Below are positions 52,050 through 59,767 of a stretch of 64,000 nucleotides of DNA, one piece after another. The notes under the pieces are model-generated. The model worked only from the letters and a program-made list of their open reading frames with translations, searched no databases and was not told the origin of the DNA. Numbering within the stretch: the stretch's first letter is position 1; every line of letters begins with the position of its first letter. A program made the position numbers and the translations under genes. Origin of the DNA: Falsiroseomonas sp051860665 (GTDB taxonomy: Bacteria > Pseudomonadota > Alphaproteobacteria > Acetobacterales > Acetobacteraceae); assembly GCF_051860665.1 (NCBI RefSeq), contig NZ_JBHYDM010000004.1:62001-126000 (forward strand), in the 5' to 3' direction.

Positions 52050-52988
52050 CTACGATAAGGGCCGCGGCACCCGGAAGGGCAGCATGGCGTACATGGCGTT
52101 GGAGGAAAAACGGTCCAGCGAGAGGCTTTCGTGGATCGCCGTCGCATCGCGGCCCAGCAGCCGTGTCTGGATCTCGGACCGGGAATAGAAGGGCGCATCC
52201 ACCAGGGTGTTGACGACCCGCGCCGCGCCACCCTCCGCCCGGGTGGGGCGGGGGATGCGCCACAGGGTCCTGGGCAGCGCGACCGGCGCCGGCGGCTCGA
52301 AATCCGTCACGCTGCCGTCGCGCGCCACCCGCAGCGCCAGGGACTGGTCCGTGCCATCGCGGCGCTGCGCATTGTAGAGGATGGCCGTCGCCTCCGGCAT
52401 CGGCGCGCGGCACCAGTCCCAGCCGACGAAATCCTGCTCCAGCGGCGCGCTGCCCCAATTGGTGTCGAAATAGGCCGGGCCGGACCAGCGCAGCGCCGGC
52501 TCCTCCAGCGTCACCTCCACCGAGGACCGCGCGGCGATCGGGTGCCAGTGATGCCGGCCCTCCGAATCCAGCTGGAAGGCCCGCGTGGAGACCGCCTCCG
52601 GCCGCAGCACCACCTTGCCCCGCAGCTTCTGGGGGAAGGGGGCCGTGACCTCCTCGATCCGCACGGTGAGCGCAGTGCCGTCCCATTCCAGCGCGCTCGG
52701 CCCGATGTGGAGAAAATCCGCGCCGCGGCGGAGGGCAGACTTGCGCCGATCCGTCATCGCCCAGCGTCTTGGCGCGCCATAGAGCGCGACATGCACACAA
52801 CAATGGTTCTCCGGGTCGGCCGGCGCGCCGCCGCGCTTGGCCAGGCTGTACCAGGGGGAGAAGACGGTGCCGATGAAGGCGATGATGGTGATGCCGTGCC
52901 GCCCATCCGCGCTCAGCGCATCCAGGTACCACCAGCCATAGCCGCGCGGCGCTGCCGGCCGGTCGAATTCCCAACCGCGTTCCCTCAT
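52050..52988 (-). CDS. crtC: Carotenoid 1,2-hydratase (hydroxyneurosporene synthase)
   Basis: A 312-residue CrtC protein, which adds water to the end of neurosporene or lycopene in the spheroidene/spirilloxanthin path. It has YGWWYLDALSADGRHGITII near residue 18 and the family block FSPWYSLAKRGG. Later come GPAYFDTNWGSAPLEQDFVGWDW (in part) and FYSRSEIQTRLLG. The start is the ATG that overlaps the crtD stop (ATGA), so crtD-crtC is one operon. The larger open frame upstream of this ATG is antisense noise within crtD. CrtF (methylase) is not in the window. Confidence 0.9.
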   Translation of the reverse strand: MRERGWEFDRPAAPRGYGWWYLDALSADGRHGITIIAFIGTVFSPWYSLAKRGGAPADPENHCCVHVALYGAPRRWAMTDRRKSALRRGADFLHIGPSALEWDGTALTVRIEEVTAPFPQKLRGKVVLRPEAVSTRAFQLDSEGRHHWHPIAARSSVEVTLEEPALRWSGPAYFDTNWGSAPLEQDFVGWDWCRAPMPEATAILYNAQRRDGTDQSLALRVARDGSVTDFEPPAPVALPRTLWRIPRPTRAEGGAARVVNTLVDAPFYSRSEIQTRLLGRDATAIHESLSLDRFSSNAMYAMLPFRVPRPLS

Positions 52989-54451
52989 CCCCGCTCCCCG
53001 ATCACGGCCGCCGCCGCCAATTGGCCGGAGAGCGCGGCCATGGCCAGCCCCGCCCCCGGATGTGTGGTGCCGCCGGCCAGGACCAGCCCGGGCAGGGCCG
53101 TGCGCGCCGCCGGCCGGCTGAAGATGGACTGCCAGCCCTGCACCGCCTGGCCATAGATCGCCCCGCCGCTGCCCGGCGCCTGGCCCTCGTAATCCCGCGG
53201 CGTCACGCCCAGCACGGCCTCCCGCCGCAGCTGCACGCCCGCGCGCGCCATCGCCGCCAGCGCCGCCGCCTCGGCCGGGCCGGCGGGCAGGTCGCGCGCA
53301 TCCGCCCGGGCCGGGGCCGGCACCAGGGCCATCAGCGGCTCCGCACCCTCCGGCGCCGGCGCCGGGTCCAGCCGCTGCTGCGCCCAGAGCGTCACGCTGG
53401 GCGCCGCCGGCATCTGGCCGCGCGCCAGGGCAATGTATTCGGCGGTGGGATCGGCCGGGTGGAACACCGCCTGGCGCGGCAGGGGCAGGCCCTCCGCCCG
53501 CCCCGCCATGGCCCAGCCGAAGGCGGAGAAGGAGCGGCGGGAGGCTGGCAGCGCCGGCACCGCCCGGGCCGCGGCCGCCCCGGCATGGCCGGCGGCGAGG
53601 CTGGCGCCATCCGCCGCCCAGACCACCTGCCGCGCCGCGATCCGCTGTCCATCGGCCAGGCGCAGCCCGGCCACCCGCCCGCCCTGCACCAGGATTTCCG
53701 CCACCGCCGCGCCGCGCCTGATCTCCACGCCGCGCGCCTCGGCAAGCGTCGCCAGGGCCTGCGCCAGCCGGTCCATGCCACCCTCGATGGCAAAAAGGCC
53801 CGAAAACTCGATATGCGCCACCAGCATCAGCGTGGCCGGCGCCTGCAGCGGAGAGGATCCCACATAGGCCGCCATCCGCCCGAAGACCTGGCGCAGCCGG
53901 ATATCGGCAAAATGCTCGCCCAGGGTGTCCCAGAGGGTGGCGAAGGGCGAGGTGCCGCGCAGGCCGAGGCCGACCTGCGCCCCCAGCGCCAGCATCCCCG
54001 GCCGCTGCACCGTCAGGAACGGCTTTTCCAAGGCCCCCCAGCACCGGGCCGCCCGGTCGCGGAAGGCCAGGAAGCCGCGCGCGGCCTCCGGCCCGGCGAA
54101 ATGCCCGATGGCCTCGGCCGCCTCATGGGGGTCCGCCAGCAGGTCGAGGTGCCGGCCATCCGGCCAGATATGGCGGCCAAGTACCCGCAGCGGTTGCAGC
54201 GCCAGGTGGTCCTCCAGCCGGGCGCCCGCGGTGGCGAACAGCGCCTGGAACACCGGCAGCAGGGCCAGCACCGCGGGCCCGGCATCCACCGGCACCCCGC
54301 CCGGCCGCAGGCTCTGCAGCTTGCCGCCCGGCCGTGCAGCCCGTTCCAGCAGCAGGACCTGGCGGCCGGCCGCGGCCAGGTGCAGCGCGGCGGCCAGCCC
54401 GCCCATGCCGGCGCCGACGATCACGATGCTGGATGCGTCCCCCTGGCCCAT
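52985..54451 (-). CDS. crtD: Hydroxy/methoxyneurosporene desaturase (phytoene desaturase family)
   Basis: A 488-residue FAD-dependent carotenoid 3,4-desaturase. The dinucleotide motif SIVIVGAGMGGLAAALHL starts at residue 8, followed by ERAARPGGKLQSL. The substrate region IEFSGLFAIEGGMDRLAQAL is near residue 215 (shown in part). The C-terminal FAD motif is LVLAGGTTHPGAGLAMA. CrtD acts after CrtC in the spheroidene/spirilloxanthin branch. The ATG at this start lies eight residues before the FAD motif; a start 22 codons upstream would run through the PpsR site and is less likely. A TGT-N12-ACA palindrome lies 30-47 bases upstream. Confidence 0.9.
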   Translation of the reverse strand: MGQGDASSIVIVGAGMGGLAAALHLAAAGRQVLLLERAARPGGKLQSLRPGGVPVDAGPAVLALLPVFQALFATAGARLEDHLALQPLRVLGRHIWPDGRHLDLLADPHEAAEAIGHFAGPEAARGFLAFRDRAARCWGALEKPFLTVQRPGMLALGAQVGLGLRGTSPFATLWDTLGEHFADIRLRQVFGRMAAYVGSSPLQAPATLMLVAHIEFSGLFAIEGGMDRLAQALATLAEARGVEIRRGAAVAEILVQGGRVAGLRLADGQRIAARQVVWAADGASLAAGHAGAAAARAVPALPASRRSFSAFGWAMAGRAEGLPLPRQAVFHPADPTAEYIALARGQMPAAPSVTLWAQQRLDPAPAPEGAEPLMALVPAPARADARDLPAGPAEAAALAAMARAGVQLRREAVLGVTPRDYEGQAPGSGGAIYGQAVQGWQSIFSRPAARTALPGLVLAGGTTHPGAGLAMAALSGQLAAAAVIGERG

Positions 54452-54480
54452 GGCCCGATTGGGCTGGGCCGGGTGCCGGG

Positions 54481-54498
54481 TGTCAAGCGCCCTGGACA
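54481..54498. promoter_or_regulatory. PpsR/CrtJ binding site (TGT-N12-ACA) upstream of crtD
   Basis: 54481-54498 fits TGT-N12-ACA exactly, the known PpsR/CrtJ target. On the minus strand its edge reads TTGACA (54481-54486), a consensus -35, so PpsR binding would block RNA polymerase at crtD. Eight bases further (54507) another TGT begins, but its partner reads GCG, giving a half-site at the spacing known for cooperative CrtJ binding. ppsR itself is the divergent neighbour. Confidence 0.7.
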
Positions 54499-54679
54499 GA
54501 TCACGATGTGGGGGCAAGACGGCGTCTCAAATGGCTCAAAGCGTCATTCTGCATTGACGCGACTGGCCGCGATCCCCACTACAGATCTACTCTACCTGTC
54601 GCTGCCCTTTCGTGGCATCGGTCCCGGGCCAGCCGCTCCGAATCGCCGCGGCGGGCTGGCAGATCAGTCGGACACCTGC

Positions 54680-56035
54680 ATGACCCGCGTCGCCGTGATC
54701 CAGCCCGATATCACCCTGAGCCTCGACTGGGAGGGTGTGATTCGTGATGCCAGCCTCTCCGACGCCATTCCGGCGGAGCGGGTGCAGGAATGGCTTGGCC
54801 GTCCCTGGATGGAGACGGTGGGGGAGATCGCCGGGCTGCAGGTCCGCCGCATGGTGGAGGATGCGCGCGCCAGCGGCGTCTCCGCCTATCTCCAGGTCAC
54901 CCAGCGCTTCCCCTCCGGCCTCGAGCTGCCGATCGAATACACCACCGTCCGCCTCGGCGGGCAGGCCGGGCTGATCGCCGTCGGCAAGAACCTGCAGGCG
55001 GTGGCGGAGCTGCAGTCCCGCCTGGTGGCGGCGCAGCAGGCGCGGGAGCAGGACTACTGGAAGCTGCGCGAGATCGAGACCCGCTCGCGCCTTCTCTTCG
55101 ATGCCTCCTCCGAGGCCGTGCTGGTCATCGCCGCCTCCACGCTGCGCATCGTCGAGGCCAATCCGGCCGCGATCCGGGAGCTCGGCATGGCGCCGGGCTG
55201 GAATTTCGCCGACGAGGTGGCGCAGCGCGACCGCGCCGCGCTGCGCGACGTGCTGATGCGCGCCCGCGAGCAGGGCCGCGCGCCCGGCATCATGGTGCAT
55301 CTGGGCGCGGAGGCGACGCCCTGGCTGCTGCGCGCCTCCCTCATGGCGCGCACGCCGGGCCCGGTCTTCCTGATCCAGCTCAGCCCCGCCGCCCCGGCCG
55401 TGCCCGCGACCCAGCCGCGCGCCATGCCGCTCCGCAACGATGCGCTGCTGGAGGACATGCCCGATGGCTTCGTCGCCATCGATGCCGAGGGGACCGTGCG
55501 CCGCGCCAACCGCGCCTTCCTCGACTTGGCCCAGGCCGGCACCGAGGCCTCCATCATCGGGGAGAAGCTGGACCGCTGGCTGGCCCAGCCGGGCATGGAT
55601 CTCGGCGTGCTGCTGGCGACGATGGCCCAGCATGGCGAGGTGCGGCTTTTCCCGACCCAGCTCACCGGCAATCTCGGCTCCGAGATCGAGGTGGAGATCT
55701 CCGGCTGCGCCGTGACCCGCGACGGGGTGCGGATGATCGGCCTGATGATCCGCGACATCGGCCGTCGCGTGCTGCCCTCCGGCGAGGCGGCGGCGCTGCG
55801 CACGGCGCTCGGCATGCTGGCCAATGACGTGGGCCGCGTGCCGCTGCCCACCATGGTGCGCAATACCGCGGCGCTGGTGGAACGCGCCTGCATCGAACAG
55901 GCGCTGCGCCTGGCCAATGGCAACCGCACGGCGGCGGCCGATGCGCTCGGCCTCAGCCGGCAGAGCCTCTATGCCAAGCTGGAGCGTTACGAGATCGGCG
56001 AAGACCGCGAGGCCAACGAGGACCGCGCGCGGTGA
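54680..56035 (+). CDS. ppsR: Transcriptional regulator PpsR/CrtJ
   Basis: A 451-residue repressor of photosynthesis and carotenoid genes. The N-domain spans about residues 1-115, and a glutamine-rich helix (AVAELQSRLVAAQQAREQD) lies near residue 120. PAS1 is about 145-250 and PAS2 about 270-385. A Fis-type helix-turn-helix lies at 400-440 (NGNRTAAADALGLSRQSLYAKL). Only two cysteines exist: Cys404 in the helix-turn-helix, placed like the redox cysteine of CrtJ, and Cys343 near the end of PAS2. The partner cysteine around residue 250 of classical CrtJ/PpsR is absent. The ribosome site is weak. It overlaps bphP by GTGA. Regulation by phytochrome binding rather than disulfide formation is therefore plausible. 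Confidence 0.92.
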   Translation: MTRVAVIQPDITLSLDWEGVIRDASLSDAIPAERVQEWLGRPWMETVGEIAGLQVRRMVEDARASGVSAYLQVTQRFPSGLELPIEYTTVRLGGQAGLIAVGKNLQAVAELQSRLVAAQQAREQDYWKLREIETRSRLLFDASSEAVLVIAASTLRIVEANPAAIRELGMAPGWNFADEVAQRDRAALRDVLMRAREQGRAPGIMVHLGAEATPWLLRASLMARTPGPVFLIQLSPAAPAVPATQPRAMPLRNDALLEDMPDGFVAIDAEGTVRRANRAFLDLAQAGTEASIIGEKLDRWLAQPGMDLGVLLATMAQHGEVRLFPTQLTGNLGSEIEVEISGCAVTRDGVRMIGLMIRDIGRRVLPSGEAAALRTALGMLANDVGRVPLPTMVRNTAALVERACIEQALRLANGNRTAAADALGLSRQSLYAKLERYEIGEDREANEDRAR

Positions 56036-58239
56036 CCATCGACCTGCCCGGCAGCGCCGCCGGATCCCCAGCCTTCGGGGCGGCCGACCTTTCGAATTGC
56101 GAGCGGGAGCAGATCCACCTCGCCGCCTCCATCCAGCCGCACGGCGCCCTGCTGGCGCTGCGGGAGCCGGATCTGATGGTGCTTCAGGTCAGCGCCAATG
56201 CCGCCGCCTTCCTGGGCCTGGACGGGCCGGCGCTGGGCCGGCGGCTGGCCGATTTCGCGCCCGATATCGCGCGCGCCATCGCCCCCCTGCTGGCCGATCC
56301 GCTGGATGTGGTGCCGGCCGCGGTGCGCGTGCCGGCGGCGGCCGGCGGCGTCGCGCTGGATGTGCAGCTGCACCGCCCGATCGGCGGCGGCGTGATCCTG
56401 GAGCTGGAGCGCGCGGCGGCGGAGGAGGAGGCGGCCCGGCGGATCGAGCCGGCGCTGCAGGGCATCCTCGGCAGCTATGCGGTGAAGCCGCTCTGCGAGG
56501 AGGTGTGCCGCATCTTCCGCGGGCTGACCGGCTACGACCGCGTCATGCTGTATCGCTTCGACGATGACGGCCATGGCGAGGTCTTTGCGGAAGAACACGC
56601 CGCGGGGATGGAGCCCTACCTGGGCAACCGCTACCCGGCCTCGGACATCCCGGCCATCGCGCGGCGGCTCTATATCCGCAACCGGGTGCGGGTGGTGACG
56701 GATGTGCATTATGCGCCGGTGCCGCTGGAGCCGCGGCTCTCGCCGCTGACCGGGCAGGACCTGGACATGTCGCTGTGCATCCTGCGCAGCACCTCGCCCA
56801 TGCATGTGCAGTACCTGAAGAACATGGGGGTGGGCGCCACGCTGGTGGCCTCCATCCTGGTGGGCGGGCGGCTCTGGGGCTTGATCTCCTGCCATCACCA
56901 GACGCCGCGCCGCACCCCCTTCGTGCAGCGCGCCATCACCGAATTGCTGGCGGAGGCCGTGGGCACTCGCATCGCCGCGCTGGAATCCTTCGTCCAGTCG
57001 CAGGCGGAACTCGCCGTGCGCCGGCTGGAGCAGCGGATGATCGAGGCGATCACCCGCGATGGGGATTGGCGCACCGCGTTGTTCGACAATGCCCAGACCC
57101 TGCTGCTGCCACTCGGCGCCAGCGGCGCCGCCCTGCTGTTCGAGGGGCAGAGCCAGACCGCGGGCGACGTGCCGGGCACGGCGGGGCTGCGTGAAATCGG
57201 CAAGTGGCTGGATGCCCAGCCGCGCGCATCCGTCATCGCCACCGCCTCGCTGGCCGCCGATGCGCCCCACCTGGCCGGGCTGACACGGGTGGCCAGCGGC
57301 GTGCTGGCGGCGCCGATTTCCACCGCGCCGGGCGAATACCTGGTCTGGTTCCGCCCGGAACAGGTTTCGACCGTGACCTGGGGCGGCGATCCGAACAAGC
57401 CGGTGCTGGTGGGCGACGACCCGCGCGACCTCTCCCCCCGCCGGTCCTTCGCCAAGTGGAACCAGGTGGTGGAGGGGCGGTCGGAGCCCTGGTCGCCCAA
57501 GGACCTGGCGACGGCGCGGCTGATCGGCGACACGGTCACCGACGTGGTGCTGCAGTTCCGCTCCGTCCGCATGCTGATCGCGGAGGACCAGCTGGCCCAG
57601 GTGCGGCGCCAGGTGGGGCTTTCCGCCCAGCCGGTGGTGATCTGCGACCCGGCCGGCAATATCGACCTGCGCAACGAGGCCTTCGACCGGCTGCTGCCCG
57701 GCCTGCGCGGCGCCGCGCCGCGCCGCATCGACCACCTGCTGCCCTATTTCGCCGACCCCACCGAGGTCGGCCGCCGGCTGCGGGACGTGCTGGACAATCG
57801 CCGGTCCTGGCGCGGCGAGGTGCGGCTGGCCGATGGCCAGGGCGCCGGGCCGGGCGGCGGGCGGCCGGTGCTGGTGCGCGCCGACCCCGTCTTCTCCGCC
57901 CCCGACCGCGTGCTGGGCTTCGTCTTCCTGTTCAACGACCTGGCGGAGCGCAAGGCGGCCGATGCCGCGCGGCGGCGCTTCCAGGCCGGGATCGAGGCGG
58001 GCAGCCGCCGCCCGGCGGGGCGGCTGGACAGCCAGGCGGACCTCGCCTTCCAGGCCATCCTCGCCTCGGTGGTGGAGAATGCGCAGCTCGCGGCGCTGGA
58101 AATCGCCGATGGCGTCGATGTGGCGCGGATGCCGGAACTGCTGGAATCCGTCCGCGCTTCCGTCAGCCGCACGGCGGAGGTGCTGGAGGCGCTGATCCGC
58201 CACAGCGGCCCCGGCGCCTCCCCGCCAGGGGCGGGCTGA
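56032..58239 (+). CDS. bphP: Bacteriophytochrome with PAS-type output, no kinase ATPase domain
   Basis: A 735-residue red/far-red photoreceptor. Cys23 in DLSNCEREQIHLAASIQPHG is the biliverdin-binding cysteine. The PAS-GAF core contains RYPASDIPAIARRLY (Asp near 205) and His258 in SPMHVQYLKNMG. The PHY domain has the tongue motif SPRRSFAKWNQ near residue 468. A PAS domain spans about 520-640. The last 90 residues form a helical region (FQAILASVVENAQLAALEIA) resembling a dimerisation module without N/G boxes. This layout resembles BphP1 of Rhodopseudomonas palustris, which binds PpsR2. GTG start within the ppsR stop; bphO follows four bases later. Confidence 0.93.
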   Translation: MTIDLPGSAAGSPAFGAADLSNCEREQIHLAASIQPHGALLALREPDLMVLQVSANAAAFLGLDGPALGRRLADFAPDIARAIAPLLADPLDVVPAAVRVPAAAGGVALDVQLHRPIGGGVILELERAAAEEEAARRIEPALQGILGSYAVKPLCEEVCRIFRGLTGYDRVMLYRFDDDGHGEVFAEEHAAGMEPYLGNRYPASDIPAIARRLYIRNRVRVVTDVHYAPVPLEPRLSPLTGQDLDMSLCILRSTSPMHVQYLKNMGVGATLVASILVGGRLWGLISCHHQTPRRTPFVQRAITELLAEAVGTRIAALESFVQSQAELAVRRLEQRMIEAITRDGDWRTALFDNAQTLLLPLGASGAALLFEGQSQTAGDVPGTAGLREIGKWLDAQPRASVIATASLAADAPHLAGLTRVASGVLAAPISTAPGEYLVWFRPEQVSTVTWGGDPNKPVLVGDDPRDLSPRRSFAKWNQVVEGRSEPWSPKDLATARLIGDTVTDVVLQFRSVRMLIAEDQLAQVRRQVGLSAQPVVICDPAGNIDLRNEAFDRLLPGLRGAAPRRIDHLLPYFADPTEVGRRLRDVLDNRRSWRGEVRLADGQGAGPGGGRPVLVRADPVFSAPDRVLGFVFLFNDLAERKAADAARRRFQAGIEAGSRRPAGRLDSQADLAFQAILASVVENAQLAALEIADGVDVARMPELLESVRASVSRTAEVLEALIRHSGPGASPPGAG

Positions 58240-58243
58240 GGCC

Positions 58244-58822
58244 ATGCCCCTGGACGCCGCGCGGATCGCGCTGCGCCAGGCCACGGGGGCCGTGCATGAA
58301 CGGCTGCACGGCGTGCCGGTCTTCGCCCGGCTCGCCGCGGGCCGCATCGGCACGGCCGAATACGTGCTGCTGCTGCGCCGCCTGCTCGGCTTTCATCTCG
58401 GCGTGGAGGCGCTGCTGCGCGCCGCACCCTCCCTGGCCCCCTATGGCATCGCGGTGGAGGAGCGCCGGCGGTCGCCGCTGCTGGTGGCGGATCTCGTGGC
58501 GCTCGGCGCACCGCCGCTGGCCGCGGTCGCCCCCCTGCCGCCGGCGGAGAGCGCCGCCTGGGCCATGGGCTGCCTTTATGTGACGGAGGGCTCGACGCTG
58601 GGCGGCCAGCACCTGGCGCGCGCGCTGGACGGGGTGCTGCCGGGCGAGGCCGGGCGCAGCTTCCTGCGCGGCTATGGGGCGCGGCACGGCGCCATGTGGC
58701 GCGAATGCTGCACCGCCATCGAGGCCTGTGGCGCCGAAGCCGGGCGGCTGGCCGCCATGATCGCCGGCGCCGAGGCCACCTTCGGCCGCTTCGAGAGCTG
58801 GTTCGCCGCGCATCCCGCCTGA
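58244..58822 (+). CDS. bphO: Haem oxygenase for biliverdin synthesis (BphO)
   Basis: A 192-residue haem oxygenase. His18 in ATGAVHERLHGVPVF is the proximal haem ligand, and the distal helix carries GCLYVTEGSTLGGQHLARAL near residue 110. It splits haem to biliverdin, the chromophore of the phytochrome encoded just upstream. The four-base gap to bphP means both are made together. Size and motif fit the BphO branch rather than iron-scavenging HmuO. Confidence 0.92.
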   Translation: MPLDAARIALRQATGAVHERLHGVPVFARLAAGRIGTAEYVLLLRRLLGFHLGVEALLRAAPSLAPYGIAVEERRRSPLLVADLVALGAPPLAAVAPLPPAESAAWAMGCLYVTEGSTLGGQHLARALDGVLPGEAGRSFLRGYGARHGAMWRECCTAIEACGAEAGRLAAMIAGAEATFGRFESWFAAHPA

Positions 58823-58876
58823 TCCGCGAGGGCCGCGTTTAACGGCTGTTCAGCACTGCCGTCCCATCCTGCGTGG

Positions 58877-59767
58877 ATGGAACACCGCCGCGCATGCCGC
58901 CCTGAAGCCCGCCGCCCGGATCCGGCCGCGCCCCGGCTGACGCGACGGCGCCTTGCGCAGGGGCTGCTGGGGACGCTGGCCCTGCCCGGTCTCCTCCGCG
59001 CCGCCCAGGCCGAGCCGCTGCGCGTCGGCGGCACCGGCATGGGGCTGGCGATCGCCAATATCATGCTGGACCTGCATGCCGGGACGGAGGATCTGACGCA
59101 GAGCATCGTCCTGCCCAGCCTGGGCACGTCCGGCGGCCTGGCCGCGCTCCGCAACAGGCGGATCGAGATCGCCCTCTCCGCCCGGGAATTGCGGCCGGAG
59201 GAAGTCGCGCAGGGGATCGAGGCCCATGCCTTCGGCCGCACGCCGCTGGCCTTCGCAACCCGCTACGACACGCCGGTCCGCGAGGTCAGCCTTGCCTCCG
59301 CCGCCGCCTTGCTGGCCGCGGATGCGCCGGTCTGGCCGGGCGGCGGCGCCGTGCGGGTGGTGCTGCGCGACCGCAGCGAGACGGACTGGATCATGCTGGG
59401 CGCCGCCTCGCCGGAGATGGCGGCGGCGATGCAGCGCGCCCAGGGGCGCTCCGGCCTCGCGCTGGCCTCCACGGACCAGGAGAATGCCGATCTGCTGGAA
59501 AGCCTGCCAGGCTCGCTCGGCCTGACCACCCTCGGCCAGACCCTGTCTGAGCAGCGCCGGCTGCGGCTGCTGGCGCTGGATGGGGCGCCGCCGGACCTGC
59601 CGACCATGGCGAAGGGCGAATACCGCTTCAGCCGTATCCTGCATGCCGTGATCCGCAGCGATGCGCCGCCGGCGGCGCGTCGCTTCGTGGCCTTCCTCGG
59701 TTCGTCCCGGGCGGGGCAGGCGCTGCGCTCCTTCGGCTTCGCCCCGTTACTGGGAGGCGAGACATGA
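58877..59767 (+). CDS. Phosphate-binding-protein-like (PstS-type fold) periplasmic protein
   Basis: A 296-residue exported protein. After a long basic N-terminus comes a leader with RR (LTRRRLAQGLLGTLALPGLLRAAQA). The mature domain starts PLRVGGTGMGLAIANIML and has LPSLGTSGGLAALRNRRIEIALSAREL near residue 75 (shown in part). This is the PstS-like fold with its GTG and SLGTSGG anion-binding loops. No phosphate ABC genes accompany it. Its stop overlaps the start of a membrane GGDEF-EAL gene (ATGA), so it probably senses an anion and passes the signal to the c-di-GMP enzyme. Confidence 0.8.
   Translation: MEHRRACRPEARRPDPAAPRLTRRRLAQGLLGTLALPGLLRAAQAEPLRVGGTGMGLAIANIMLDLHAGTEDLTQSIVLPSLGTSGGLAALRNRRIEIALSARELRPEEVAQGIEAHAFGRTPLAFATRYDTPVREVSLASAAALLAADAPVWPGGGAVRVVLRDRSETDWIMLGAASPEMAAAMQRAQGRSGLALASTDQENADLLESLPGSLGLTTLGQTLSEQRRLRLLALDGAPPDLPTMAKGEYRFSRILHAVIRSDAPPAARRFVAFLGSSRAGQALRSFGFAPLLGGET

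Noticed and set aside
54554..54585. TTGACG with TACAGA as the ppsR promoter
   Set aside because: The spacing of 20 bases is too long and closer -10 alternatives are poor, so I do not list it as a feature.
54657..54674. TGG-N12-ACA just upstream of ppsR as a self-regulation site
   Set aside because: One core base differs from TGT-N12-ACA and there is no second site, so chance is likely.
53021..54679. In-frame extension of ppsR by 553 codons upstream
   Set aside because: It runs antisense through crtD and carries no PpsR-like sequence; the repressor N-domain starts at 54680.
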